Below, one piece after another: positions 25,394 to 32,451 of a stretch of 64,000 nucleotides of DNA (positions within the stretch are counted from its first letter, which is position 1; each line of letters opens with the position of its first letter). The position numbers and the translations under genes were made by a program. The stretch is taken from NCBI RefSeq assembly GCF_020410745.1, contig NZ_CP084528.1:2542001-2606000 (forward strand), read 5' to 3'. The notes below the pieces were generated by a model. The model saw only the letters and a program-made list of their open reading frames with translations, searched no databases and was not told the DNA's origin. Source of the stretch: Kaistella polysaccharea (lineage in GTDB: Bacteria; Bacteroidota; Bacteroidia; Flavobacteriales; Weeksellaceae).

Positions 25394-27625
25394 ATGAAGA
25401 AAATATTTCCATTACTTTTTTTTATTCTTTCGCTGAATTTTTCGGCGCAAAAAATTTCTTCTACAAAATGGACTGATTTATTTTCCTATAATAATGTTTT
25501 GGTTATTCGTGAAGACGCAGGAAAACTTATTGCCGCAACTGAAAACGGAATTTTTTATTACACTCCAAATTCTGGAGAAATCACGAAACTGTCCAAAGCC
25601 AACGGGCTTCATGAAGTTAAAATTACCGCTTTCGATTATAACGCAGAGACGAAGACAGGATTGGTCGGTTATCAAAATGGCTCTTTGGATGTCATTGCAC
25701 CTGATGGAATAACCTACGTGGTTGATATACCCATCGCAACGGGATACTCGGGAGATAAGAAAATTAACCACATTTCGATAACAGGTAATTTGGCTGTAAT
25801 TTCAGTGGGATATGGCGTTTCTATTTTTAAGTTGGATAAGAAGGAATTCGGCGACTCCGCGTTTTTTACCAACTCTGTAGGTAGTTATGAAGCTTCACGC
25901 GAAGCAATTATCAAAGAAAACACGGTCTACGCGGTAACAACCACTGGATTAAAAACGCATCTTCTTGATGTTACTTTTCCTATATATCGGGAATGGAAAA
26001 CGCTTGCAAGCGGAAATCTGACACAGATTTCTACGGGAAATATTATCGCATATGCTTCGCGTACAAAAGTATATTTTGGTGATGGAAATTCTTTTTCAAC
26101 TTTACCTGGGAATTTCAGTGATATTAAAGATCTTATTATTACCGACCAAAATATTGTAATTGCCGACCAGAAAAAAGTTTTTATTTATAATTTATCTGGT
26201 AATTCGGTAAAGTCATTTGACGCTAAAGAGATTATAAATACCGCTTTTTTTTCTGAGTCTAAAATTTACGCCGGCTCTCAATTTTCAGGAATTTTAAATG
26301 AAAACAGAGAGACGCTGAAACCTGATGGACCATATAGCAATACTTCCTATAAGATTGATTTGGTGGCGGATCAAATCGTGATTTCCAGCGGTGGTCGCGA
26401 AAGTTATAATAATCCCATTTACCGAAATTTGGGCTATTATCATTTTAATGGAAAAGAGTGGGTTTACCCGGATTTTTTTAAAACTTTCCAAGGTTCGCTG
26501 AATGTTTTGGATGCCGTGATCAATCCAGCTAAAAAAGAGGAGATTTTTTTCGTGAACTACACCTTTGAAACCGGAAGAAGGGGAGTTTACCGTATGCTGG
26601 ACGACGTCTTTAAAAATAAATATTTAACCGAAAGTGACTTTTATAAAAGAGTCGCCGGTCTGACGTTCGATGAAAATAACCAGCTTTTTGTTTCCACTTC
26701 TGAACAGGACGGAAAATTCGGGTTTTATCACTATAATGCTGCGGCAGATCACTTTAATTTAACGAGTGTAGTTTCTGGAGGCGACACGCAAAAACCTTTC
26801 GCGAAAGATGGAATTCTGTATGTTTTTTCACCTTTTTTTGACAGTCGTGGCGGACTGATTATTTACGATTACAATAATACGCCCACCGTGCGCGGCGATG
26901 ACCGGTTTAAAGTAATTCGCCAGGAAAATAATTTGGCCACAAATGGCGTGGTTTCCGCGACAATAGATAAAAATGATGATTTGTGGATCGGTACGAGAAT
27001 CGGTTTGCGTATTCTTCAAAACCCAAAATCTGCAATTTCCGAAACTTTCCCACAAGCGGGCCCTGTTATCATCGAAGAAAATGGCGTAGGAGAAGAATTG
27101 TTCCGCGATACGCAAATTCTGCAAATTGAAGTGGATTCCGGAAATCAAAAATGGATTTCGGTGGACGGTGGCGGCGCTTTTTATTTAAGCGCAAACGGCG
27201 AAAAAACCCTGCAGCATTTCACGCGCGAAAATTCACCTTTACCGACTAATGATGTGACGGATATTAAAGTAGATGCGACGACGGGAAAAGTTTATTTTGT
27301 AACGGTAGACGGCGTGGTCATTTACCAGGGCGATGTGGTGAATGTTCAGGATACTTTCGCGAATGTTTTGGTTTATCCGAATCCGGTGGTTTATGCGCAA
27401 TATAAAGGAAATGTAAAAATCCGTGGTTTGGCGGCGAAAACCAATATCAGAATTACGGATGCTGTCGGAAACTTGGTGCATCAGGCGGTGGCGCGTGGTG
27501 GATTTTATGAATGGAATTTGTTGAATCACCGCGGTGCACGCGTGTCGTCCGGAATTTATTTTGTTCTAATGACCAATGAAGATGGAACCGATACCGCAAC
27601 TGCGAAAATAGCCGTGGTCAATTAA
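25394..27625 (+). CDS. porZ: PorZ-like type IX secretion surface protein
   Basis: Protein of 743 residues matching PorZ, the surface component of type IX secretion that supplies anionic lipopolysaccharide to the sortase. A signal peptide ends at about NFSAQ. Two beta-propeller domains follow, opening with WTDLFSYNNVLVIRE and continuing to about residue 640 (two-component-regulator propeller repeats such as NDDLWIGTRIGLRIL). The C-terminal type A sorting domain begins at VLVYPNPVV and ends GIYFVLMTNEDG plus AKIAVVN. It lies 4 bp after the phosphatase gene and overlaps recO by one base. Assignment rests on domain order and neighbouring recO, not on a search. Confidence 0.85.
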   Translation: MKKIFPLLFFILSLNFSAQKISSTKWTDLFSYNNVLVIREDAGKLIAATENGIFYYTPNSGEITKLSKANGLHEVKITAFDYNAETKTGLVGYQNGSLDVIAPDGITYVVDIPIATGYSGDKKINHISITGNLAVISVGYGVSIFKLDKKEFGDSAFFTNSVGSYEASREAIIKENTVYAVTTTGLKTHLLDVTFPIYREWKTLASGNLTQISTGNIIAYASRTKVYFGDGNSFSTLPGNFSDIKDLIITDQNIVIADQKKVFIYNLSGNSVKSFDAKEIINTAFFSESKIYAGSQFSGILNENRETLKPDGPYSNTSYKIDLVADQIVISSGGRESYNNPIYRNLGYYHFNGKEWVYPDFFKTFQGSLNVLDAVINPAKKEEIFFVNYTFETGRRGVYRMLDDVFKNKYLTESDFYKRVAGLTFDENNQLFVSTSEQDGKFGFYHYNAAADHFNLTSVVSGGDTQKPFAKDGILYVFSPFFDSRGGLIIYDYNNTPTVRGDDRFKVIRQENNLATNGVVSATIDKNDDLWIGTRIGLRILQNPKSAISETFPQAGPVIIEENGVGEELFRDTQILQIEVDSGNQKWISVDGGGAFYLSANGEKTLQHFTRENSPLPTNDVTDIKVDATTGKVYFVTVDGVVIYQGDVVNVQDTFANVLVYPNPVVYAQYKGNVKIRGLAAKTNIRITDAVGNLVHQAVARGGFYEWNLLNHRGARVSSGIYFVLMTNEDGTDTATAKIAVVN

Positions 27626-28314
27626 TGCAGATCATCAAATGTTTTTTGCTGTCGTATGTGAAGTACGGCGACACCGACGCAATTCTACACTGTTATACGG
27701 AAGAGGCAGGTTTTCAAAGTTTTTTTGCGAAAGGACTTTATACTTCGAAAAATAAGAAAAAACCTTACCTTTTTCCGCTTAATTTTCTCCTGTTTTCAGT
27801 GCCGAAAAAGGCGGATGAAAATCGTATTTCGCGCGTTTCAAAAATTGAAGCCGGCGCAGATTTTCATGATTTTCAAAATGTAGCGGCGAGTTCTGTGTTA
27901 TTTTTTACTGCAGACTTTCTGCATCAGGTTTTGCGGGAAGAAGGAAAAAATGAATTGCTGTTTCAGGAAATCCTGAATCTCCGAGATGAATTTATCGAAC
28001 AAAATTTTAACGCTTATTTGGCCTTTATTTTTAAATTTTTATTGGTGTCGGGCGTCGCACCCTTAAAAGGAAGTGAGCGGTTTCTAAATCCGGAAAGTGG
28101 CATTTTTGAAGCGGAAATTTCACATTCTTTCTTTGACGAAAACGTTTCTGAAATTTGGTTGAAGTTTTTAAACGCCCCGGAAATTTATGCCGTTAAACTG
28201 GCAAAAAAAGAGAAAACAACTTTTCTGGATTCGTTGATGATTTACTGCCAGTTTCACATCACGAATTTCTACATTCCCAAATCTTTAGCGGTCGTACGCG
28301 AAATTTTCGAATAA
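27625..28314 (+). CDS. recO: DNA repair protein RecO
   Basis: RecO of 229 residues, which helps load RecA at gaps in the RecF pathway. The N-terminal OB-fold reads MQIIKCFLLSYVKYGDTDAI followed by the characteristic FAKGLYTSKNKKK loop. The C-terminal helical part has FTADFLHQVLREE and FLLVSGVAPLKG. No zinc-binding cysteine set is present, which is common in this phylum. The ATG shares one base with the porZ stop codon (TAATG), so expression is coupled to porZ translation. It is the last gene of the operon beginning at 23676. Confidence 0.92.
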   Translation: MQIIKCFLLSYVKYGDTDAILHCYTEEAGFQSFFAKGLYTSKNKKKPYLFPLNFLLFSVPKKADENRISRVSKIEAGADFHDFQNVAASSVLFFTADFLHQVLREEGKNELLFQEILNLRDEFIEQNFNAYLAFIFKFLLVSGVAPLKGSERFLNPESGIFEAEISHSFFDENVSEIWLKFLNAPEIYAVKLAKKEKTTFLDSLMIYCQFHITNFYIPKSLAVVREIFE

Positions 28315-28330
28315 AATCAAGAACGAAAAA

Positions 28331-28358
28331 AAGCCCCAAAAAGGAGCTAATTTTTTCA
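28331..28358. terminator. Weak hairpin between recO and FKBP-like gene
   Basis: AGCCCC / GGAGCT with one mismatch and an A5 loop, followed by TAATTTTTTC. A plausible but weak terminator in a convergent gap. Confidence 0.4.
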
Positions 28359-28373
28359 TTAATTTAAAATAAA

Positions 28374-29093
28374 TTATCTTGTAGCTGGCGCTGGTGTTGA
28401 TTTGTAAACCTGGAAATTAAAAATAAAACTTCGGTCTTTAAAACCAATTCCTGTATAATTATAATGAGCATCCCGCGCAAATGCTGCGCGCGAAGGAACG
28501 ATAATTAAACCCTGAAGGTTGTAATTGCTGTCGACTTCTAAATTGAAAGCTTTAAATTTCTGTAGAGCTTCGCGAAACCCTTCGATTTCGTAAAAACTTC
28601 TTTGCTTTTGCAAATCATCTTTTGCCGCATTTCTCACCGATTCTTTAGCAAAATAATACAGTGGATCAATTTCAGGAGTACCCGTCCCAGCGATCGTATT
28701 TCTAAAAGGGTATGGCGAAGTAAATTCTACTTTATTGTCGGTATTTGTAGCTACGAAAGTTACCGTATTATGCATTAAACTTAAAATATCGGTATCTCCA
28801 ATCACAGTTCCAGGCTCTGGTTGCGCACCATTCCGAATGATATATACCACACCAGAAGGTAATGTTACAGGATTTAAGTCTGCCAATTTAATGTTGGTTT
28901 TATCGCTTTCTGCTAAGAACTGCACATTGCCTTTCGCATCCAAATAATGATTTTGCAAATAGGCTGCTGTCGCTTGGTCGTCATAACTATTTTGAGTTTC
29001 TATACTTACTTCCGGCGCGGCTACATTTTCATCTTTTCTACAAGAATTAAAGGTTACTGACGCGATGGCTAGGTATAAGAATGTCTTTTTCAT
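28374..29093 (-). CDS. FKBP-like lipoprotein
   Basis: Lipoprotein of 239 residues from the ATG at 29091-29093 (signal ending VTFNSC, Cys18); a 5-codon extension is possible but would spoil the signal. The C-terminal part looks like a degenerate FKBP-type prolyl isomerase domain: EIEGFREALQKF, then LIIVPSRAAFA, then GIGFKDRSFIFNFQVYK, mirroring the helix-strand-strand ending of FKBPs. Several active-site aromatic residues of true FKBPs are not evident, so it may be a chaperone rather than an isomerase. Lipidated FKBP-like proteins occur in the gliding machinery (GldI), but this is not clearly GldI. An exact -7 box precedes it. Confidence 0.65.
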   Translation of the reverse strand: MKKTFLYLAIASVTFNSCRKDENVAAPEVSIETQNSYDDQATAAYLQNHYLDAKGNVQFLAESDKTNIKLADLNPVTLPSGVVYIIRNGAQPEPGTVIGDTDILSLMHNTVTFVATNTDNKVEFTSPYPFRNTIAGTGTPEIDPLYYFAKESVRNAAKDDLQKQRSFYEIEGFREALQKFKAFNLEVDSNYNLQGLIIVPSRAAFARDAHYNYTGIGFKDRSFIFNFQVYKSTPAPATR

Positions 29094-29133
29094 ATTTAAT
29101 ATTATCATTAAATTGCTAAAATTTTTAATCCAG

Positions 29134-29141
29134 CAAAAGTA
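29134..29141 (-). promoter_or_regulatory. -7 promoter box for FKBP-like gene
   Basis: The minus strand reads TACTTTTG, an exact TAnnTTTG match, about 40 bp before the chosen ATG. The divergent S4-domain gene starts only 10 bp away on the other side. Confidence 0.55.
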
Positions 29142-29151
29142 TAAATAAAAT

Positions 29152-29589
29152 ATGAGAATTGATAAGTTTTTATGGTGCGTACGATTTTATAAAACCAGAA
29201 GCATTGCTGCTGAGGAGATTAAGAAAAATAGAGTCTCTGTAGCCAATCAAACGGTGAAATCTTCGCGGGAAGTAAAAGATGGTGATATTATTAAGATCCG
29301 AAAAAACCAGATTGATTACCAAATCAAAATTACACAGATTCCAAAAAGTAGAATGGGTGCTAAACTGGTTCCACTGTACATTGAAGATAAAACAGATAAG
29401 GAACAATATGAAATTTTAAAACTGCGCAACTTGAGCCAGGAACATTACCGAAACAAAGGCGAAGGAAGACCTACCAAAAAAGACCGTCGTGATTTAGATG
29501 GCTTTGTAGAAGGTGATTCGACTGGTGATATGGCGGACGGTGATTGGGATTTATTTTTCAGCGACGTTGACGATTCTAAAAATAATTAA
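29152..29589 (+). CDS. S4-domain RNA-binding protein, Hsp15-like
   Basis: RNA-binding protein of 145 residues with an N-terminal S4 domain: MRIDKFLWCVRFYKTRSIAAEEIKKNRV and the VNGxxVKPSxxVKxGD-type segment VANQTVKSSREVKDGDII. Hsp15 binds free 50S subunits carrying a nascent chain and helps recycle them after heat stress. The C-terminus is basic (NKGEGRPTKKDRRD) and then acidic. It converges with aroK, and their ends overlap by 4 bp. It is slightly longer than E. coli Hsp15. Function is inferred from the family. Confidence 0.88.
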   Translation: MRIDKFLWCVRFYKTRSIAAEEIKKNRVSVANQTVKSSREVKDGDIIKIRKNQIDYQIKITQIPKSRMGAKLVPLYIEDKTDKEQYEILKLRNLSQEHYRNKGEGRPTKKDRRDLDGFVEGDSTGDMADGDWDLFFSDVDDSKNN

Positions 29590-30095
29590 ATTATAGAAGC
29601 GATTTCAAGGGCAATTTCTTCTGGAGTCTTTAAATCGGTAACGACGGTGAATTTTGACTGCGAATAAAATTGCTGCCGTTCAAAAAGATGTTGTCCCACG
29701 AATTCTGGCAGCTGTTCATCAGAAATTTTGGAAATAAGGGGTCGTTTCTGCTTCTGTTTCAACAATCTCTCGGTCAGCGTCTTTACTGAAGTTCGCAAAT
29801 AAACACTCGAGCTCTTATCATTAATCAAAGAAATATTATCATAATATGCGGGAGTTCCACCACCCAGACTTAAAATGCATTCGGTTTCGGAGTTTAAAAT
29901 TTCTTCTAAAATTGCCCTTTCTTGTTTTCGAAAATAGATTTCGCCTCTTTTTTCGAATATTTCTGCAATAGACATGTTGTTGCGCAAATTAATCACCTTA
30001 TCTAAATCAATTAATTTAAGGTTCATATTTTTGCTCAAAACTTTGGAAATGTGAGATTTGCCACTTCCCATGTACCCAATAAGTGAAATTATCAT
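29586..30095 (-). CDS. aroK: Shikimate kinase
   Basis: Shikimate kinase of 169 residues, fifth step of aromatic amino-acid synthesis (shikimate to shikimate-3-phosphate). Walker A is GYMGSGKS (7-14). The shikimate-binding region has LIDLDKVI and EIFEKRGEIYFRKQE, and the Gly-rich LSLGGGTPAYYD segment is present, as is the lid RPLIS. Its stop codon overlaps the convergent S4-domain gene by 4 bp. The upstream side faces the tRNA cluster with its promoter. Full length for the family. Confidence 0.95.
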   Translation of the reverse strand: MIISLIGYMGSGKSHISKVLSKNMNLKLIDLDKVINLRNNMSIAEIFEKRGEIYFRKQERAILEEILNSETECILSLGGGTPAYYDNISLINDKSSSVYLRTSVKTLTERLLKQKQKRPLISKISDEQLPEFVGQHLFERQQFYSQSKFTVVTDLKTPEEIALEIASII

Positions 30096-30126
30096 CTTTT
30101 TATTTTATACAAATTACCTAAAATAT

Positions 30127-30156
30127 TTTGAGATTTTAAAAAAAGAAGTATCTTTG
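30127..30156 (+). promoter_or_regulatory. Promoter of tRNA cluster (-33 TTTG, -7 TATCTTTG)
   Basis: TTTG at 30127-30130 and TATCTTTG at 30149-30156 match both Bacteroidota promoter elements, with an 18-bp spacing. They lie about 45 bp before the first tRNA. Confidence 0.75.
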
Positions 30157-30202
30157 CACCACTTTAAAACGAGAATATAATTCTGCAGATTTAATGGTGA
30201 CC

Positions 30203-30275
30203 GACTCGGTAGCTCAGCTGGTAGAGCAATACACTTTTAATGTATGGGTCCTGGGTTCGAATCCCAGCCGGGTCA
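30203..30275 (+). tRNA. tRNA-Lys (TTT), copy 1
   Basis: A 73-nt cloverleaf. Acceptor GACTCGG pairs with CCGGGTC (one G-T). The D arm contains AGCTCAGCTGGTAGAGC. The anticodon loop CTTTTAA sits within the stem ATACA/TGTAT and gives anticodon TTT. The T arm is CTGGGTTCGAATCCCAG, with discriminator A. CCA is not encoded. Confidence 0.97.
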
Positions 30276-30288
30276 CAAGTGAAAAAAT

Positions 30289-30313
30289 TCCGTAATTTTT
30301 ACGGATTTTTTTT
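30289..30313 (+). terminator. Hairpin with T run between tRNA-Lys and tRNA-Leu
   Basis: Stem TCCGTA / TACGGA followed by T8, ending directly at the first base of tRNA-Leu. It may be a partial terminator or a processing signal. Confidence 0.55.
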
Positions 30314-30396
30314 GCCTGCGTGGTGAAATTGGTAGACACGCCATCTTGAGGGGGTGGTTTCCTATGGATGTGCTGGTTCGAGTCCAGTCGCAGGCA
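30314..30396 (+). tRNA. tRNA-Leu (GAG)
   Basis: An 83-nt class II tRNA. Acceptor GCCTGCG/CGCAGGC is perfect. The D arm has GTGAAATTGGTAGACAC. The anticodon stem CCATC/GGTGG holds the loop TTGAGGG with anticodon GAG. There is a long variable arm, then the T arm CTGGTTCGAGTCCAG, with discriminator A. CCA is not encoded. Confidence 0.95.
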
Positions 30397-30442
30397 CACA
30401 GCAAAAAAACTATTAGAAGGTAAATTTATTTACACATTCTAA

Positions 30443-30515
30443 GACTCGGTAGCTCAGCTGGTAGAGCAATACACTTTTAATGTATGGGTCCTGGGTTCGA
30501 ATCCCAGCCGGGTCA
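30443..30515 (+). tRNA. tRNA-Lys (TTT), copy 2
   Basis: Identical over all 73 nt to the copy at 30203-30275. It is followed by a strong terminator. Confidence 0.97.
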
Positions 30516-30517
30516 CT

Positions 30518-30549
30518 AAATTACTTTTCCGAAAGTAATTTTTTTTTTC
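30518..30549 (+). terminator. Terminator of tRNA cluster
   Basis: Perfect 10-bp stem AAATTACTTT / AAAGTAATTT with the loop TCCG and a long T tract. Confidence 0.9.
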
Positions 30550-30574
30550 ATATTAATATTTTGTGATTTGGTTT

Positions 30575-30605
30575 TCAAAAGTCTTCCCATGAGGAAGACT
30601 TTTGA
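30575..30605 (-). terminator. Terminator of panC
   Basis: Perfect 13-bp stem TCAAAAGTCTTCC / GGAAGACTTTTGA with the loop CATGA, 18 bp past the panC stop codon. The T tract is short on the minus strand. Confidence 0.75.
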
Positions 30606-30622
30606 TGTTTTATAAAGGTCTA

Positions 30623-31471
30623 TTAATCCAAATGCAAATTGTCTATGAGCCGAACGTCATTTACGAGAACAACGATGAACGCGCGATAATTATGACCTTT
30701 ATAAAAGAAGTCGGTCTCTTTCAGCGTTTCTTCATCGGCGATTATAAAATACTCCAACACCATACCGCGCTGATCATCAAAAATATCTTTCACTCTTTTG
30801 TTAATTTCTGGAACCGTGATGATTCGGAACCAGTCGTTTACCTTCAGTAAGGTTTCGTGGATTATTTTTGATGCTTCTCGCTGAGACGAGCTTAAGCGCT
30901 CATTCCGTGAACTCATTGCTAAGCCATTCTTTTCCCGGAAAATGGGAGCACCATGAATTTTTATGGGTAGCTTTAAGTTTTCAACCAACTTTTCGATAAT
31001 AGCCAGTTGCTGAAAATCTTTCTCTCCAAAATAGGCATTGTCAGGTTTCACTTGTTGCAATAATTCTTCAACTACCGTTCCTACACCGTCGAAGTGGCCA
31101 GGTCGGGATTTGCCTTCCATTTCATTTTCCAAACCACCGAAGTCATACGACTTACTTTTCAAACCGTCTGGATAAAGATCTTGAACCTCGGGAAGATAGA
31201 CTGCATCAACAACACCCGTTTGCTCCAAAAGTTTTAAATCACGCTCCGTAGTTCGGGGATATTTTTCTAAATCCTGGGGATTATTAAACTGTGTTGGATT
31301 CACAAAAATGGACGCAATAATTAGATCATTTTCCTGATCGGCTTTTTTATAGAGTGATAAATGTCCCTGATGAAGTGCGCCCATAGTGGGAGCAAAGCCA
31401 ATTTTTTTACCCATTTCTTTCTGCCTTTCGATGTAATCTGTGAAGGGTTTTTTGCTTGTGAATATTTCCAT
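30623..31471 (-). CDS. panC: Pantoate-beta-alanine ligase
   Basis: Pantothenate synthetase of 282 residues, joining pantoate and beta-alanine with ATP on the way to coenzyme A. The adenylate-forming motifs are clear: FAPTMGALHQGHLSL (the HIGH-like motif, about 26-40), IFVNPTQFN, YFGEKDFQQL and MSSRNERLS. Full length. It diverges from the glycogen-synthase-like gene across 195 bp, an order (panC, divergent from the GT5 protein, DUF4270 and glmS) that I recall as common in Flavobacteria. A perfect hairpin follows its stop codon. Confidence 0.96.
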   Translation of the reverse strand: MEIFTSKKPFTDYIERQKEMGKKIGFAPTMGALHQGHLSLYKKADQENDLIIASIFVNPTQFNNPQDLEKYPRTTERDLKLLEQTGVVDAVYLPEVQDLYPDGLKSKSYDFGGLENEMEGKSRPGHFDGVGTVVEELLQQVKPDNAYFGEKDFQQLAIIEKLVENLKLPIKIHGAPIFREKNGLAMSSRNERLSSSQREASKIIHETLLKVNDWFRIITVPEINKRVKDIFDDQRGMVLEYFIIADEETLKETDFFYKGHNYRAFIVVLVNDVRLIDNLHLD

Positions 31472-31613
31472 AAATGTTTTGATTATCCTTGTAAAAATAA
31501 CAATTAAGTTTAAAATAAATCATTACTTTTTGTTAATTATTTTTGATAAACCGTGTTTTAGGTTAAATGCTGCCAATATTATGTTAAGTAGGGAGATATT
31601 AGTTTAAATTTTG

Positions 31614-31621
31614 TAAATTTG
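31614..31621 (+). promoter_or_regulatory. -7 promoter box for GT5/DUF4270/glmS operon
   Basis: TAAATTTG is an exact TAnnTTTG match, 45 bp before the chosen ATG. Confidence 0.6.
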
Positions 31622-31666
31622 CGCGGTAGAATATTCTGCCTTAAAATTAGAAGAACGATAGAATTT

Positions 31667-32437
31667 ATGCCGAACCAAAAGATTTTGTATGTCACCACAG
31701 AAATGTTCCCATATCAGGAAGATAGCAATATGGCGACTATGGTGAGTAAGATGGCGCTCAAAATGCATCAGGAAGGAAATGATGTAAGAGTGTTTATGCC
31801 AAGATTTGGCCAAATCAGCGAAAGAAAATTTCAGCTGCATGAAGTGATTCGTCTTTCTGGGATGAATATTATTATTAATGATTTAGATCAACCTTTAATT
31901 ATAAAAGTTGCATCGTTGCCCGGTGAGAGATTGCAGGTGTATTTCATTGATAATGAGGAGTATTTTAAAAGAAAACAATTCTATATCGACGATGAAGGGA
32001 AAGCCTTCGAAGATAATGATGAGCGCGCCATATTTTTTGCCCGCGGTGTCATTGAAACGATTAAAAAACTAAACTGGGTTCCGGATGTTATTCACCTTAA
32101 TGGCTGGATGGCTTCTTTTATTCCTGTTTATTTAAAGACTTTTTATAAAAACGATTCCTATTTCAACGATTCGAAAATTGTTCTATCAGTTTACAATGAG
32201 GAGAATTTACCACTAGCCGAATCCGTAGAAGAAAAAATGAAGTTCGACAATATTACAGGTCTTGCTGCGTTTAAGAATCCAAGTTTTCATAATTTCGTTA
32301 TCGAAAGTATGAACTTAGTGGATGTTGTTATTAAAGGTGATGAGTTTTTGGAGGAAGATTTAGAAGCAGGTTTTGAAAAAACGACCGCAACAAAATCCGA
32401 ATATCTCGAACCTGAATCTATCCTTAACTTGTACTAA
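31667..32437 (+). CDS. Glycogen/starch synthase N-terminal-domain protein
   Basis: Protein of 256 residues resembling only the N-terminal (GT5) half of bacterial glycogen synthase. The start is the ATG at 31667 (MPNQKILYVTTEMFPYQ); a TTG-initiated extension from 31619 would overlap the promoter. Family marks are VTTEMFPY at the ADP-glucose loop position, NDVRVFMPRFG, YFIDNEEYFKR and DVIHLNGWMASFIPVYLK. The C-terminal nucleotide-binding half is absent and the protein ends in an acidic tail, so it is unlikely to be an active glucosyltransferase alone. It is followed 14 bp later by a DUF4270 lipoprotein. Confidence 0.8.
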   Translation: MPNQKILYVTTEMFPYQEDSNMATMVSKMALKMHQEGNDVRVFMPRFGQISERKFQLHEVIRLSGMNIIINDLDQPLIIKVASLPGERLQVYFIDNEEYFKRKQFYIDDEGKAFEDNDERAIFFARGVIETIKKLNWVPDVIHLNGWMASFIPVYLKTFYKNDSYFNDSKIVLSVYNEENLPLAESVEEKMKFDNITGLAAFKNPSFHNFVIESMNLVDVVIKGDEFLEEDLEAGFEKTTATKSEYLEPESILNLY

Positions 32438-32451
32438 TCAATTTTTATTTA

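Noticed and set aside
30214-30399. 61-codon minus-strand frame across the tRNA-Lys and tRNA-Leu genes
   Set aside because: It is the antisense of tRNA sequence (RLGFEPRTHTLKV), a well-known false gene.
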